A DNA stretch of 58,609 bases from Bacteroidaceae bacterium (lineage in GTDB: Bacteria > Bacteroidota > Bacteroidia > Bacteroidales > Bacteroidaceae), in assembly GCA_017650105.1 (NCBI GenBank), contig JAGCFO010000038.1, positions 1-58,609 on the forward strand. Direction: 5' to 3'. A program made the translations under genes and the position numbers. Under the pieces are notes generated by a model. The model had not been told where the DNA came from, searched no databases, and saw only the letters and a list, made by a program, of their open reading frames with translations. Shown piece after piece: positions 17,659-26,447 of this stretch (positions are counted from its first letter, which is position 1; every line of letters starts with the position of its first letter).

Positions 17659-18759
17659 CTATTTATCCAGCTGTTGCAGAGCATAGGCATAAGCGCCGTA
17701 CATAATGCTTCTGCTGGCACCATTCTGGGACAGTCCCACACACACCGCCCTCTGCTGTAGGTAAGGAACTTTGCTATTGCTGCGAGGCACGCATACCGTC
17801 GTCTGCCCAAGACTGATAAACTGCTGTCGCTCGGCATCATCTTCCCAGTTGAATACCTCCATTTGGAGAATAGGGAAACTGGCACCACCAAAGGTTCCCA
17901 CTTTACCACGGAGAGCGTCCATTACCCCAGGCAAAATATACTTACCGGCACCAGCCAGTCCACCACCTATCACAACAGGACCATCCACGATATCGAGTGC
18001 ACTCGCGATAGCTTCGCCCGCCACGTGCCCTAACTGATAGAAGGCTGCACGCGCTGCACGCACATCACCCTCGCCTTGTTCCTCCGCGATTAGGAAGATG
18101 TGATAGGGCGTTTTGTCACCGACAGGTTCTCCACTCTCCTCCTCATAGACGCGACGCACGGCACGTATGCTGACGCTCTCCTCTGCTATAAACTGAGGAT
18201 AACGGGCGTTGCGCATGCACCACACATCACCTCCGCAGCCATTGTCTCCACGCAACAGTACACCGTCTATCACTACTCCTGCGCCAAAGCCAGTTCCCAA
18301 AGTGATACCCAGCAGATTGTGGTAACGACGCTCCTGCCCTGCCTTTTGCAAGGCAAGGTTGACTTCTGGCAGAAAGCCAGCCAGAGCTTCGCCATAGGCA
18401 AAGAGGTTTCCGTCATTGTTAATGAAAACGGGAATACCGAATTGCTCGCTTAGGAAGGGGCTAAGGGCAACGCCGCCACGGAAAGCGGGAAAATTGGGAA
18501 GGTCACCGATAACGCCCTGTTCATAATCGGCAGGGCCTGGAAAAGCGAAGCTGATGGCAACAGGAGGCTCCGAAAGCTGCTCCATGACCATACGGAAACC
18601 TTTCACAAGGACGTCGAGGCAACCTTCGATGCTGTTGGCAACGGCGTCCAGACGAATAGGTGTAACAATCTCATTGTAGCCTTGCAAGGCTGAGAAAACA
18701 AAATTAGTGCCGCCCGCATCAAGCGTCAGCACAGTACGTGGGTCCTGAATGTATTTCAT
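17659..18759 (-). CDS. ROK-family sugar kinase
   Basis: 366 residues. The phosphate-binding motif LTLDAGGTNFVFSAL is at the N terminus. INNDGNLFAYGE contains the probable catalytic Asp, and GITLGTGFGAGVVIDG is the second phosphate loop. The usual ROK zinc cluster (CxCGxxGCxE) is reduced to NGCGGDVW, so zinc binding is doubtful. It probably phosphorylates mannose or glucose at C6 in the cytoplasm. Its ATG overlaps the stop of the upstream isomerase gene by four bases (ATGA), indicating translational coupling. The order permease, kinase, isomerase gives a complete route into fructose-6-phosphate. Confidence 0.88.
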   Translation of the reverse strand: MKYIQDPRTVLTLDAGGTNFVFSALQGYNEIVTPIRLDAVANSIEGCLDVLVKGFRMVMEQLSEPPVAISFAFPGPADYEQGVIGDLPNFPAFRGGVALSPFLSEQFGIPVFINNDGNLFAYGEALAGFLPEVNLALQKAGQERRYHNLLGITLGTGFGAGVVIDGVLLRGDNGCGGDVWCMRNARYPQFIAEESVSIRAVRRVYEEESGEPVGDKTPYHIFLIAEEQGEGDVRAARAAFYQLGHVAGEAIASALDIVDGPVVIGGGLAGAGKYILPGVMDALRGKVGTFGGASFPILQMEVFNWEDDAERQQFISLGQTTVCVPRSNSKVPYLQQRAVCVGLSQNGASRSIMYGAYAYALQQLDK

Positions 18760-20510
18760 CGTATGTAGGCTTTAATGGTTTTACATGTTTGTCCTGCTGA
18801 ACGTCCACAGGGGGTTATGGTATAGCGCCCGAGGGCAGCTGGAATGATGAATGTCTCTGCATAGTGCACCACAAAAGGCTGAAAGGCTCCCGTGGGACTC
18901 TCTACAACGGCCTCTTCACCTTCGCAAAGGTTCAAAACATTGACACTCCCCCCCGTTTCATGCTCCACACTGCAACAGAAGGTGTGGCGACGTGTCTCAA
19001 TAAACTCGTTGGGATGTAGCCCGGTTCGTTCCTCCAACAGCCCTTGTTCAGTTCGTAACACTTCAAAATGGTTGCACAGTTCCGAAAGCACAAAGGGAGT
19101 GGTACGGTCCCACTGAATGACATGTTGTCCACGTTCAACGTTGATGGGACGTGGCTTGCCATCGAGCCCCAGACGATTCCAATCCCAAAGCTTGAAGGTG
19201 AAGATGCTGGGCGTGGAACTAATCTCAAGTACCATGCTGTCATGCCCTGAGCAATGAATCGTGCCGTTGGGAATAAGATAGTGGTCATGCTTATGCGCAG
19301 GGAACTTATTGACGTATTTCTCTGCATCGAAAGGTCTCTCCCCACGCTGGGCTGCGCGCAGGTCTTCCATCATCTGATTTTTATCTACTCCCTCCTTTAG
19401 TCCAAGATAAACGACAGCATCGTCACCCGCATCAAGCAGGTAGTAGCTTTCATCTTGCGTGTAGGCAAGACCGAACTCGCTGTGAGCAAACTCGTTGGTA
19501 GGATGCACCTGCAAGCTGAGATTACCACCGCCCATCGTGTCAAGGAAATCGAAGCGAATGGGGAAACTGCGTCCGAAACGGCTCCAAACGCGCTCTCCAA
19601 GCAAAGGACGCGACTGCCATAGTACAAGGTTTTGTGCGGGAATCTCCACGGTGATGCCATCGATGTTGAAATAGAGGCTATTCTCCTCGGGAACGCAGTC
19701 GAAACACCATCCATAGTTCTGCTGTCGACGGTCAAGGTCACAGACCTCTTTCATCCACTGCCCGCCCCAAGGAGCGGGGTCGAAGAAGGGGACGACGCGG
19801 AAGGGGCGCGCCACCGTGCGCTCCAGTCCCTGCAACATCTGAGCGTGCGTAAATAACTTTGGTGTGTTGCGCTCATTATGGTCTATCCAAAGACGAATTC
19901 GTCCAGACTGGAAAAGGCTGTCCTTCAACCAGTCGCAAATGTTCCAATCGTTGAAATATCCGCGCTTATACTGCTCGCTGGCACTGTCGGTATGGTTGTC
20001 AATGCCAAGTGCCTTCACTTCGTGACGACGGAACCGTTGTTGCAGTTCCCAACGAGCCAAGTCGGCATAGACAACAGGGGTGTCGGAGTCCGTAACCCAA
20101 CCCGCGCCCGTCCCGACAACGACATACTTCCTTCCGTCCTTGAGTTGACGCAAGAGAGCTTGGACTTTTGGGATATCGAAATACTCACACAAACGGATAT
20201 TAGACATGAACCCGAAAAGGGGATCATCCGTAATAAAACGATCTGTGAGAGTTCGCAGTTCGGATTCTGGACGCAGCAAGGAACGAGTGTCAACTATCTC
20301 ACGTCCCGTAGTCTCAAAAGCACGGAAGAAATCCTCTTCGTAGCTTCCCACATAGAGGTCAACAGCCCACACGGAGTAGCTATCAAGGCTTTTCTGCAAG
20401 TTCCTGACAATTGCCTCCCATCCTGTTACGACCTGTCCGTCAACAAGTGTCGATGGGGATTTGTCGTAATTGGGGAGGCGTAGTTTGTCTAGTTTCTTTT
20501 CGTAATTCAT
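18756..20510 (-). CDS. Class I mannose-6-phosphate isomerase with N-terminal extension
   Basis: 584 residues, far longer than the usual 320-400 of this cupin family. The C-terminal part from about residue 265 is the isomerase. It has NLSLQVHPTNEFAHSEFG with the Gln and His zinc ligands near residues 334-336, and PNGTIHCSGHDSMVLE with a further His ligand. It interconverts mannose-6-P and fructose-6-P. The N-terminal 250 residues (YSVWAVDLYVGSYEEDFFRA, VVVGTGAGWVT, IRLWIDHNERNTPKL) look like a separate nucleotide-binding-type domain without a P-loop that I can see. Similar long proteins occur in other Bacteroidetes. It lies between a HEAT-like protein and the ROK kinase, with a 4-base overlap to the latter. 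Confidence 0.88.
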   Translation of the reverse strand: MNYEKKLDKLRLPNYDKSPSTLVDGQVVTGWEAIVRNLQKSLDSYSVWAVDLYVGSYEEDFFRAFETTGREIVDTRSLLRPESELRTLTDRFITDDPLFGFMSNIRLCEYFDIPKVQALLRQLKDGRKYVVVGTGAGWVTDSDTPVVYADLARWELQQRFRRHEVKALGIDNHTDSASEQYKRGYFNDWNICDWLKDSLFQSGRIRLWIDHNERNTPKLFTHAQMLQGLERTVARPFRVVPFFDPAPWGGQWMKEVCDLDRRQQNYGWCFDCVPEENSLYFNIDGITVEIPAQNLVLWQSRPLLGERVWSRFGRSFPIRFDFLDTMGGGNLSLQVHPTNEFAHSEFGLAYTQDESYYLLDAGDDAVVYLGLKEGVDKNQMMEDLRAAQRGERPFDAEKYVNKFPAHKHDHYLIPNGTIHCSGHDSMVLEISSTPSIFTFKLWDWNRLGLDGKPRPINVERGQHVIQWDRTTPFVLSELCNHFEVLRTEQGLLEERTGLHPNEFIETRRHTFCCSVEHETGGSVNVLNLCEGEEAVVESPTGAFQPFVVHYAETFIIPAALGRYTITPCGRSAGQTCKTIKAYIR

Positions 20511-20532
20511 ATTGTTTTAAATCACTTTATCA

Positions 20533-21063
20533 TTATTTGAGATGGGCTTTGTCCAGTTCCTTCAACACTCTCTTTCGGATTGACCGGGCTCCAGGCGACA
20601 GAGGTCCCTGCCCCATCAATTCAAGCGTTGCTTTCAGTTCTGACATCAGTTCGGGATAGTACCTGCACTGTGCATACGAGAGTTTCACAGCCAACGAACG
20701 GATGCCCACAGGTACTTCGACATCAATTATCTGTGCAAGACAAAAATCAAGAAAATCAGTTCGGATGGTGTCTTCGTTGAAGGGTTGTTTTTCGAGCAGT
20801 GTCATGATGAGTCGACGCTTGGTGGTGCTGGTGGTCTCCATGGCTTCATCAATCAGTTCCTGTTGATATTGGCGTAGTATCACCATCTTCTCATGAGGTA
20901 GGTGCGTCAACACCCATGCGGCATTGTCGGCAGTATGTTTGTCCGGGCTTCGCAGCAGTGAGAGGAGAGCCTCAGGCTTCTCCATAAGAGCCAATCGGTA
21001 TACATCATCGATATGTATACGCCCTGAGAGAGTGGTCTCCAAATCCGTCATTCCATCCTGCAT
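20533..21063 (-). CDS. HEAT-repeat-like helical protein
   Basis: 176 residues, no signal peptide, almost wholly helical by composition. The segment LLRSPDKHTADNAAWVLTHL and the later KRRLIMTLLE and RSLAVKLSYAQ helices resemble HEAT repeats, a protein-docking scaffold. No enzyme motif is seen. It sits 22 bases before the isomerase gene and 33 bases after a DUF4298 gene, and all read the same way, so it belongs to the hexose unit by position. Its role there is unknown. An alternative Met lies four residues in. Confidence 0.7.
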   Translation of the reverse strand: MQDGMTDLETTLSGRIHIDDVYRLALMEKPEALLSLLRSPDKHTADNAAWVLTHLPHEKMVILRQYQQELIDEAMETTSTTKRRLIMTLLEKQPFNEDTIRTDFLDFCLAQIIDVEVPVGIRSLAVKLSYAQCRYYPELMSELKATLELMGQGPLSPGARSIRKRVLKELDKAHLK

Positions 21064-21096
21064 CTGGCAATCGTGTCAAAGTTCTCTTCTCATTTT

Positions 21097-21423
21097 TTAA
21101 GGCTCACCCTCGTCACACTTCCCCTCTTCTCCTGTTTCTTCCAGCAATTTCCTCATGCGCTTACGCACATCATGCTCCAATGTCAACATATCCCATGCAG
21201 CATCTTCCGAGAGAACGCCTCGTTTCAGGTTCTTTGGCAAACGGCCAGCCTCATCATCGCTGAAGTCGTGTTTCCAATCTTCACTACCATAATAGTCGCC
21301 GACGGCAGCCACAGCTCCACGAGCTTGGCAATACTTGTCGAGAGCCGCGGACAATGTTTCCAGTGCTTCCGTTGCCTCGTCAAGGCATTGCTCCATTTTT
21401 CTGATATGCTCAATCTGTTTCAT
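21097..21423 (-). CDS. DUF4298-family protein
   Basis: 108 residues. The N-terminal helix (IRKMEQCLDEATEALETLSA) is followed by YYGSEDWKHDFSDDEAGRLP and the closing LSEDAAWDMLTLEHDVRKRM. This pattern is that of DUF4298, a small cytoplasmic family of unknown function common in Bacteroidetes and Firmicutes. It is the first gene of the five-gene hexose unit and has a full consensus promoter just upstream. Confidence 0.8.
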   Translation of the reverse strand: MKQIEHIRKMEQCLDEATEALETLSAALDKYCQARGAVAAVGDYYGSEDWKHDFSDDEAGRLPKNLKRGVLSEDAAWDMLTLEHDVRKRMRKLLEETGEEGKCDEGEP

Positions 21424-21454
21424 CTCTGTAGCCTGGCATGAATGCCATGGATTG

Positions 21455-21485
21455 CAAAGATAGGCACTTTTTTTGTTTCTCCAAA
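21455..21485 (-). promoter_or_regulatory. Promoter of the five-gene hexose unit
   Basis: On the minus strand TTTG (21482-21485) and TATCTTTG (21455-21462) are separated by 19 bases. It lies 32 bases upstream of the DUF4298 ATG. Confidence 0.8.
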
Positions 21486-21584
21486 AGGAAAAGGGAAAAG
21501 CTGCTTAGGAAAGATATTTGTTTCACTCCGATAGCAACCCATCTCGTCCGAAGGTGCCCAATTCGTATAGGAACAGAAAAAAAC

Positions 21585-21613
21585 AAGGCGGCAACACCGA
21601 TTGTCACCGCCTT
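21585..21613 (-). terminator. Intrinsic terminator of the Tat/cytochrome unit
   Basis: On the minus strand AAGGCGG, a 15-base loop and CCGCCTT are followed by GTTTTTTTC. It lies about 105 bases after the stop of the TIM-barrel gene. Confidence 0.8.
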
Positions 21614-21641
21614 AAGTCACTGGTAGTAAAAACTCTCTTGG

Positions 21642-21714
21642 TTTTCACCCTACCTTTTCTCGCCAAGGCATAGCTGATGCAAGCATCACTCTGCACTTTT
21701 GGCTTAACGAAAAC
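21642..21714 (-). repeat. Dispersed hairpin repeat R2, copy 1
   Basis: On the minus strand this reads GTTTTCGTTAAGCCAAAAGT, GCAGAGTGATGCTTGCATCA, GCTATGCCTTGGCGAGAAAA and GGTAGGGTGAAAA. It matches copy 2 at 32514-32588 with few changes. The ends (CTTTTC-type and GAAAAGG) and the inner GCCAA/TTGGC and GATGC/GCATC pairs can fold into one long hairpin. Confidence 0.75.
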
Positions 21715-21719
21715 GTTAG

Positions 21720-22634
21720 TTATGCCTGCTCCCACTGGCTACGAAGGAGTTCAACAGCTGCAGGAAGAGTTACGGCGCGGTCACCTGCCGTACCACACTC
21801 AAAGCTAATGAACTTGTCGTACTCCATCTCCTTAAGGGCACGCATGCCATCAACATAGTTATCCTTATCGCCATCTTCTCCAGGCATGATGCGACGTCCA
21901 CGCGAAGCCACATGTACATGCTGCAGATACTCTCTACCTGCCGACATGAAGGCGGCATAGTCGCTGGTTTCCTCCTGCATATGCCAGAAGTCACCCATGC
22001 ACTTCACACCCTTGCTCTGAGTATCGCGACAGATAGCAGCGGCATCAGCCACCAAACGGAGGTAGAAGCACTCCCTACGGTTGAGGGGCTCGAGGATGAC
22101 GGTAGTACCGCACTTCACGGCATACTCACCCAGCTCGTGCAGCTGCTCACAGAGGTAGTTTCGGGTCTCCATGGTGTGAGGCAGACAGGGGCGCTGCCCG
22201 TTGAAAGCAGGCACCATGATGACGCCCGTGGAGTGTAGCTCGCCGGCAGCAGCCACGATGTCGCGCATGGTGGCATCAAACTCGGCCTTCACGGCAGGGT
22301 CTTCAGCAAGGATAAATCCCGAGAATCCAGCACAGATGGCCGACACGCGGATGTTACGACCGTTGAGCGCCTGTGAGATTTCGCTCACGCGGTTGGCAAG
22401 ATTATGTCCGCCGGGCTCGAAGCCTGTGATGCCCAGATTCTCCATATAGTCGAGCTTCTCGGCCAGCGAGGCGCCGGGAGCGGTGCCCTCCTGGAACGAG
22501 AGGTTGAGCGTGACGTTCTTTTTACCCGCACCTGCCTTGGGGGTACAGGAACTGAGCAGCGACAACGGCGTCGATGCCAAAGCAATGGCAGCGGTACCGG
22601 CAACAGTGGATTTCAAAAAATCTCTTCTGTCCAT
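21720..22634 (-). CDS. Exported sugar isomerase/epimerase-like TIM barrel
   Basis: 304 residues. The N terminus MDRRDFLKSTVAGTAAIAL carries a twin-arginine export motif, and a Cys (LLSSC) suggests lipidation. The remainder is an AP-endonuclease-2/xylose-isomerase-like barrel. Candidate metal ligands are in TTVILEPLNRRECF (Glu), KGVKCMGDFWHMQEE (Asp and His), LQHVHVASRGR (His) and FISFECG (Glu). Relatives act on keto- or epimerisable sugars. It is the last gene of a unit with a Gfo/Idh/MocA oxidoreductase 29 bases upstream, suggesting paired periplasmic sugar oxidation and rearrangement. The substrate is unknown. Confidence 0.85.
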   Translation of the reverse strand: MDRRDFLKSTVAGTAAIALASTPLSLLSSCTPKAGAGKKNVTLNLSFQEGTAPGASLAEKLDYMENLGITGFEPGGHNLANRVSEISQALNGRNIRVSAICAGFSGFILAEDPAVKAEFDATMRDIVAAAGELHSTGVIMVPAFNGQRPCLPHTMETRNYLCEQLHELGEYAVKCGTTVILEPLNRRECFYLRLVADAAAICRDTQSKGVKCMGDFWHMQEETSDYAAFMSAGREYLQHVHVASRGRRIMPGEDGDKDNYVDGMRALKEMEYDKFISFECGTAGDRAVTLPAAVELLRSQWEQA

Positions 22635-22663
22635 AGTGCGTTATGAGTAAGTGTGAGTCATCG

Positions 22664-24007
22664 TTAGCGACCAGTGCCTGGCACGTGTACCTTATACTGC
22701 GACATATCCATCGGACCAAGTTCGAGTTTCGCGGGCATCAAGTCGAGGGGCGATGCCGACATCTGGTCCCACGTGACGGTGTCGCCCGTGTAAGCGGCCT
22801 CGCGTCCCATGACGCCAGCAAGTGTCGACTCGGCACACTCGGTGGCCTCCTCGTGAGCGGTGCCCTTGCGGATGTGGTTCACCCAGTCAACATGCTCCAG
22901 CACATAGGGATTGTGCTGCTTGAACTGTGCCTGGGCGGCAGCATCGTCGTACTTCCAGAGGAGGTTGCCCTTCAGGTCGCGAATCTCGTTCGTCTCGCTG
23001 TTCCACGAGCCTTTGGTACCCTGAATGAACTCGCTCACCCTGTTGGAGCATCCGTCAATCTGGCGACACATGCTGTGCATGTGGATTCCGTTCTCCATGG
23101 TGAAGTCGACGCTGAACTGGTCGAACTGGTCGCCGGTGATACGGCGATGGCGTGCACCGAAGCCCGTTGCGCTGACGGGACGCAGCCCCGACATCCACAT
23201 GAAGACATCGATGTTGTGGACATGCTGCTCGATGATATGGTCGCCGGAGAGCCACTCCCAGTTCACCCAGTCGCGAATCATCCATTCCATATCACTCCAG
23301 CCTTCCTGACGTTCGCGATACCACAGCATACCGCCGTTCCAGTATACATTGCCTCCGGTAATCTCACCGATAAGGCCCTGCTGTATCTTCTGGTTTGCCT
23401 CCACATAGCGGCGCTCGTGATGGCGCTGTGTGCCCACAATCACGCTCAGCCCCTTAGCCTGTGCCTGACGGGCAGCGGCAATGACTGCACGGTAGCCCTT
23501 CGGATCAACGCAGACGGGCTTCTCAAGGAATGAATGAACGCCCTTCTCGGTGGCATAGCGGAACATCTCGGGACGGAATACAGGAGGAGTGGTGAGGATG
23601 ACCATGTCGATTCCTGAATCAATCACCTTCTTGTAGGCATCGAACCCGATGAAGCAGTGATCGTCATCCACGATCTGCCCTCTCTTGGCCAGGTTTTCAC
23701 GCACAGGCTGCAGACGGTCCACAAACACGTCGCCCAAAGCAGCCACCTTGATGCCGTCAGCAGCATCCAGCACGTCGTTGATGGCACCCGAGCCACGTCC
23801 ACCGCAGCCGATGAGTCCCACTTTCAGTTCACGTCCTGCCACAGCCTTATCAGGTAGTTCAGGTACATAATACTCGCCTTCCTTGCGAAGAGGTGTCAAA
23901 CCTTTTTTGTCGCCACATCCGATGAGGGATGGAGCCACAACACCTGCCAAGCCCAGAGCAGCCGACTTAGCGAGGAATGATCTTCTGTTGATCTTTTTGT
24001 CTTCCAT
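22664..24007 (-). CDS. Exported Gfo/Idh/MocA-family oxidoreductase
   Basis: 447 residues. A twin-arginine motif (KKINRRSFLAKSAALGLAG) ends in a possible lipobox, SLIGC. The Rossmann fold begins at LKVGLIGCGGRGSGAINDV. The family signature EKPVC (the sugar-binding Lys) and GTQRHHERRYVEA follow. Members oxidise or reduce sugars with tightly bound NAD(P), like periplasmic glucose-fructose oxidoreductase. Twin-arginine export fits folding around the cofactor before transport. It lies 27 bases after the cytochrome-SUMF1 gene, so the three genes are one transcript. Confidence 0.9.
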   Translation of the reverse strand: MEDKKINRRSFLAKSAALGLAGVVAPSLIGCGDKKGLTPLRKEGEYYVPELPDKAVAGRELKVGLIGCGGRGSGAINDVLDAADGIKVAALGDVFVDRLQPVRENLAKRGQIVDDDHCFIGFDAYKKVIDSGIDMVILTTPPVFRPEMFRYATEKGVHSFLEKPVCVDPKGYRAVIAAARQAQAKGLSVIVGTQRHHERRYVEANQKIQQGLIGEITGGNVYWNGGMLWYRERQEGWSDMEWMIRDWVNWEWLSGDHIIEQHVHNIDVFMWMSGLRPVSATGFGARHRRITGDQFDQFSVDFTMENGIHMHSMCRQIDGCSNRVSEFIQGTKGSWNSETNEIRDLKGNLLWKYDDAAAQAQFKQHNPYVLEHVDWVNHIRKGTAHEEATECAESTLAGVMGREAAYTGDTVTWDQMSASPLDLMPAKLELGPMDMSQYKVHVPGTGR

Positions 24008-24034
24008 ATTGTGTTAATTATAGTTGTTGGTTTT

Positions 24035-25570
24035 TCATTCATTCGTTTGAATTCCTTCGGGCACATCGCAGACGATGCGGAAACCTATTCCCTTGATATC
24101 CGAGTACCACCATATACTCTTGGGGTTCTGCGGATCGGTGCGCAGCCAGGCATCATGCTCGGTATGGGCACGGGCTGCACAGCGCAGATCGGCGGCATCA
24201 TCCTGATAGTTGCCTCCTCTCACCACGTGTTCCGTACCGCTGGCAGGGCCTTGAGGATTCACCACTCCGTCGGCAACCTGGGCATAAGCCTCAGCATCGT
24301 ACCAGTCGGAACAGTATTCTGCAACGTTACCCATCATATTCTTCAGCCCGAAGGGGTTAGCCTTCACCCGTGAGGGTTCCTGCGTGCGACTACGGCTATT
24401 GTTGGAATAGATGACATAGCGGTTGATGCCCGTTGTGTCGGCTCCAAAGATGCGGTTGCGCAATGAGCCGTTAGTGAACTTCGACGGTTTACCATCGAAG
24501 AAATATGGAGTTTCGGTGCCTCCACGGGCTGCATACTCCCATTCTGCCTCCGTCGGCAGACGATAGTGACGCCCTGTCTTCAACGAGAGCCATTGGCAGA
24601 ATGTCTGCGCAGCATACCACGTCATAGTGATAGCCGGCCTCTCACCCATGCCCCATCCTTGATCGGGCGTGCCGAACGGTGGAGTAGGACCCGAGATGGC
24701 ATCCACATCCTCACGAGAATTGTTGGCATACACCTTCTCGGGGGGTGTACGTCCCTCCGACATCGTCTCGGAATAGAATGCCCAGTACTGATCCCACGTT
24801 ATCTCCACTTCGCTCATGAAGAACGGCGACACCGTCACCTGATGGCGCGGATATTCATCGTCGGCGCTATACGAATCACCCTTTGCACTACCCATGTAGA
24901 ACGTGCCTCCGGGAATGGCAACCATCGAAATGGATGCCGCTGTAGCAGGAACCGTCTCCGTGAAGTTGGCAAAAGAGGTCACCACGGCAGCAGAATCGTA
25001 CTTCACGCTCTGGGCAGCGGCAGAGATGGGCACCCCTACCATCTTAGAGTGGCTATAGTTCGGATTATAATGGCCCACATCCAAGTGGCAGCTGATGCAC
25101 TGGAGACCCAATTTCTTTTCGTTCTGCTCATAATAGAGATGCGCTGCAACACCATCGTCGGAGATACCCTGCGGGAAGAGGTTCACATGACAGGCTACGC
25201 ATGACTCGTTGAACACCAACTTCGTAGCATACTCCAGCTCCTTCTTGCTTTCCCAGTCGATTTTCTCCTTGTCCTTCGTGATGTAGCTCCACACATCCTT
25301 TGCGCCAATACGCGCCTTGGCTGTGAAATGTTTGAAGGTACCCTTCGGCGGGAGGTGGCAGGCGCTGCATTCGGTCATCACGCCGCTGCCGTTGTTATAG
25401 TGAGAGGAGAGTTTCCAAGCTGCTTCGGCATCGGGATGGACATGACACATCATGCACGACTCGTTGGTCGAGGTCTTATTCCATGCTGTCGATGCGCCTA
25501 ACGTCAAGGCCACTCCGACAACAATGCCCGTAAGCACCATGAGCCATCCTTTTTTTCTTTCCGAAGACAT
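24035..25570 (-). CDS. NapC/NirT-like tetraheme cytochrome fused to SUMF1 domain
   Basis: 511 residues. A single N-terminal membrane anchor covers residues 9-29. Four CxxCH haem sites follow at Cys39 (CMMCH), Cys68 (CSACH), Cys124 (CVACH) and Cys158 (CISCH), as in the quinol-oxidising NapC/NrfH group. Residues about 215-505 form a SUMF1/EgtB/PvdO (formylglycine-generating-enzyme-like) domain. Its start is MVAIPGGTFYMGSAKGDSY, with LPTEAEWEYAARGG in the middle and VRGGNYQDD ... GIGFRIVCD at the end. NapC proteins pass electrons between menaquinol and periplasmic enzymes. The SUMF1 part may modify or dock a partner. It leads the unit with two exported sugar enzymes, a plausible electron link for periplasmic sugar oxidation (inference). 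Confidence 0.88.
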   Translation of the reverse strand: MSSERKKGWLMVLTGIVVGVALTLGASTAWNKTSTNESCMMCHVHPDAEAAWKLSSHYNNGSGVMTECSACHLPPKGTFKHFTAKARIGAKDVWSYITKDKEKIDWESKKELEYATKLVFNESCVACHVNLFPQGISDDGVAAHLYYEQNEKKLGLQCISCHLDVGHYNPNYSHSKMVGVPISAAAQSVKYDSAAVVTSFANFTETVPATAASISMVAIPGGTFYMGSAKGDSYSADDEYPRHQVTVSPFFMSEVEITWDQYWAFYSETMSEGRTPPEKVYANNSREDVDAISGPTPPFGTPDQGWGMGERPAITMTWYAAQTFCQWLSLKTGRHYRLPTEAEWEYAARGGTETPYFFDGKPSKFTNGSLRNRIFGADTTGINRYVIYSNNSRSRTQEPSRVKANPFGLKNMMGNVAEYCSDWYDAEAYAQVADGVVNPQGPASGTEHVVRGGNYQDDAADLRCAARAHTEHDAWLRTDPQNPKSIWWYSDIKGIGFRIVCDVPEGIQTNE

Positions 25571-25598
25571 CCCCTTTTCCGAGTTTTCAAAAACGCGT

Positions 25599-25606
25599 CA
25601 AAATTA
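25599..25606 (-). promoter_or_regulatory. -7 promoter box of the Tat/cytochrome unit
   Basis: On the minus strand TAATTTTG lies 28 bases before the ATG at 25570. A TTG about 20 bases upstream (25627-25629) is a possible -33 element. Confidence 0.55.
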
Positions 25607-25690
25607 GGTAAAAAAATGAGCCATTCCAACAAATCGTGCGTAAAAATACGTTAATCTTCAAAAAAATGAAGCCTTACCCTTACTCTTTAC

Positions 25691-25724
25691 GACTCCTCAT
25701 GGCTTTTACAAAGAAAGAGGAGTC
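25691..25724 (-). terminator. Terminator of the barrel/nuclease/Omp85 unit
   Basis: GACTCCTC and GAGGAGTC form a perfect 8-bp stem about 75 bases after the stop of the small barrel gene. The T-run is weak. Confidence 0.55.
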
Positions 25725-25797
25725 TCCCCCTCTTTCCATTTTCCTTTCTGCATGTACACTCCTCAGTTCTACTTTAACAAGATAACTTTGAGACTGT

Positions 25798-26400
25798 CTA
25801 CCACTTTATCTTATTCTCCTCTTTTTTGATAAAGGCATTAAGATTGACGCTAACACCTCCATAGAGGGCATGAAATGAGCCGACGGTATAGAATTCGACC
25901 CAGCGACAAGGCTGTACAAAAACACCGAGACCGAGATTTACATGATGCCTACGCGTGCCAGGCGTGATATGATAAGGATGATACCAATCAATAAGGGCAT
26001 TGTTGCTGTAATCAGTATAGGTTCGAGAAACATCTGTAACCCCAGCGTCTGTCTGGCAGTATCCCACGATAGGCATCACTCGCAACCAAGGGAGCACAGG
26101 AAGCTGATAGCCTACATTGAAAACAAATGCCGTCGAATCGTTCCACAATGGGTCGTCATCAGCTCGATAGTCAGCACTATGCCTATGCGCTGGACCGCCA
26201 TCCAAGTAATCCAAATAGACACCCCCGATCTGAATACTTGCTCCCCAGCCAATAGTTTTATACTCTGCATTCCATCCAGCGAGCCCTGCATGAATGCCCA
26301 AGGCGCAACGACCTTTATTCTCAGAAAAATCAAACCATTGCGCCTGAGTATTCATCGTTACAGCTATCAACACCACCGACAGGATATAAAACTTTTTCAT
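25798..26400 (-). CDS. Small outer-membrane beta-barrel-like protein
   Basis: 200 residues with a signal peptide (MKKFYILSVVLIAVTMNTQAQ). Amphipathic beta strands rich in Gly and aromatic residues alternate (for example FVFNVGYQLPVLPWLRVMPI and VNLGLGVFVQPCRWVEFYTV). The length fits an eight-stranded barrel. I do not recognise a family. It reads with the NUC1 nuclease gene 47 bases upstream and is probably the last gene of that unit. Confidence 0.7.
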   Translation of the reverse strand: MKKFYILSVVLIAVTMNTQAQWFDFSENKGRCALGIHAGLAGWNAEYKTIGWGASIQIGGVYLDYLDGGPAHRHSADYRADDDPLWNDSTAFVFNVGYQLPVLPWLRVMPIVGYCQTDAGVTDVSRTYTDYSNNALIDWYHPYHITPGTRRHHVNLGLGVFVQPCRWVEFYTVGSFHALYGGVSVNLNAFIKKEENKIKW

Positions 26401-26447
26401 TGTCCTATTTCAAATCTCTCGGTGAGATCCATGTCCATTCCACAACT

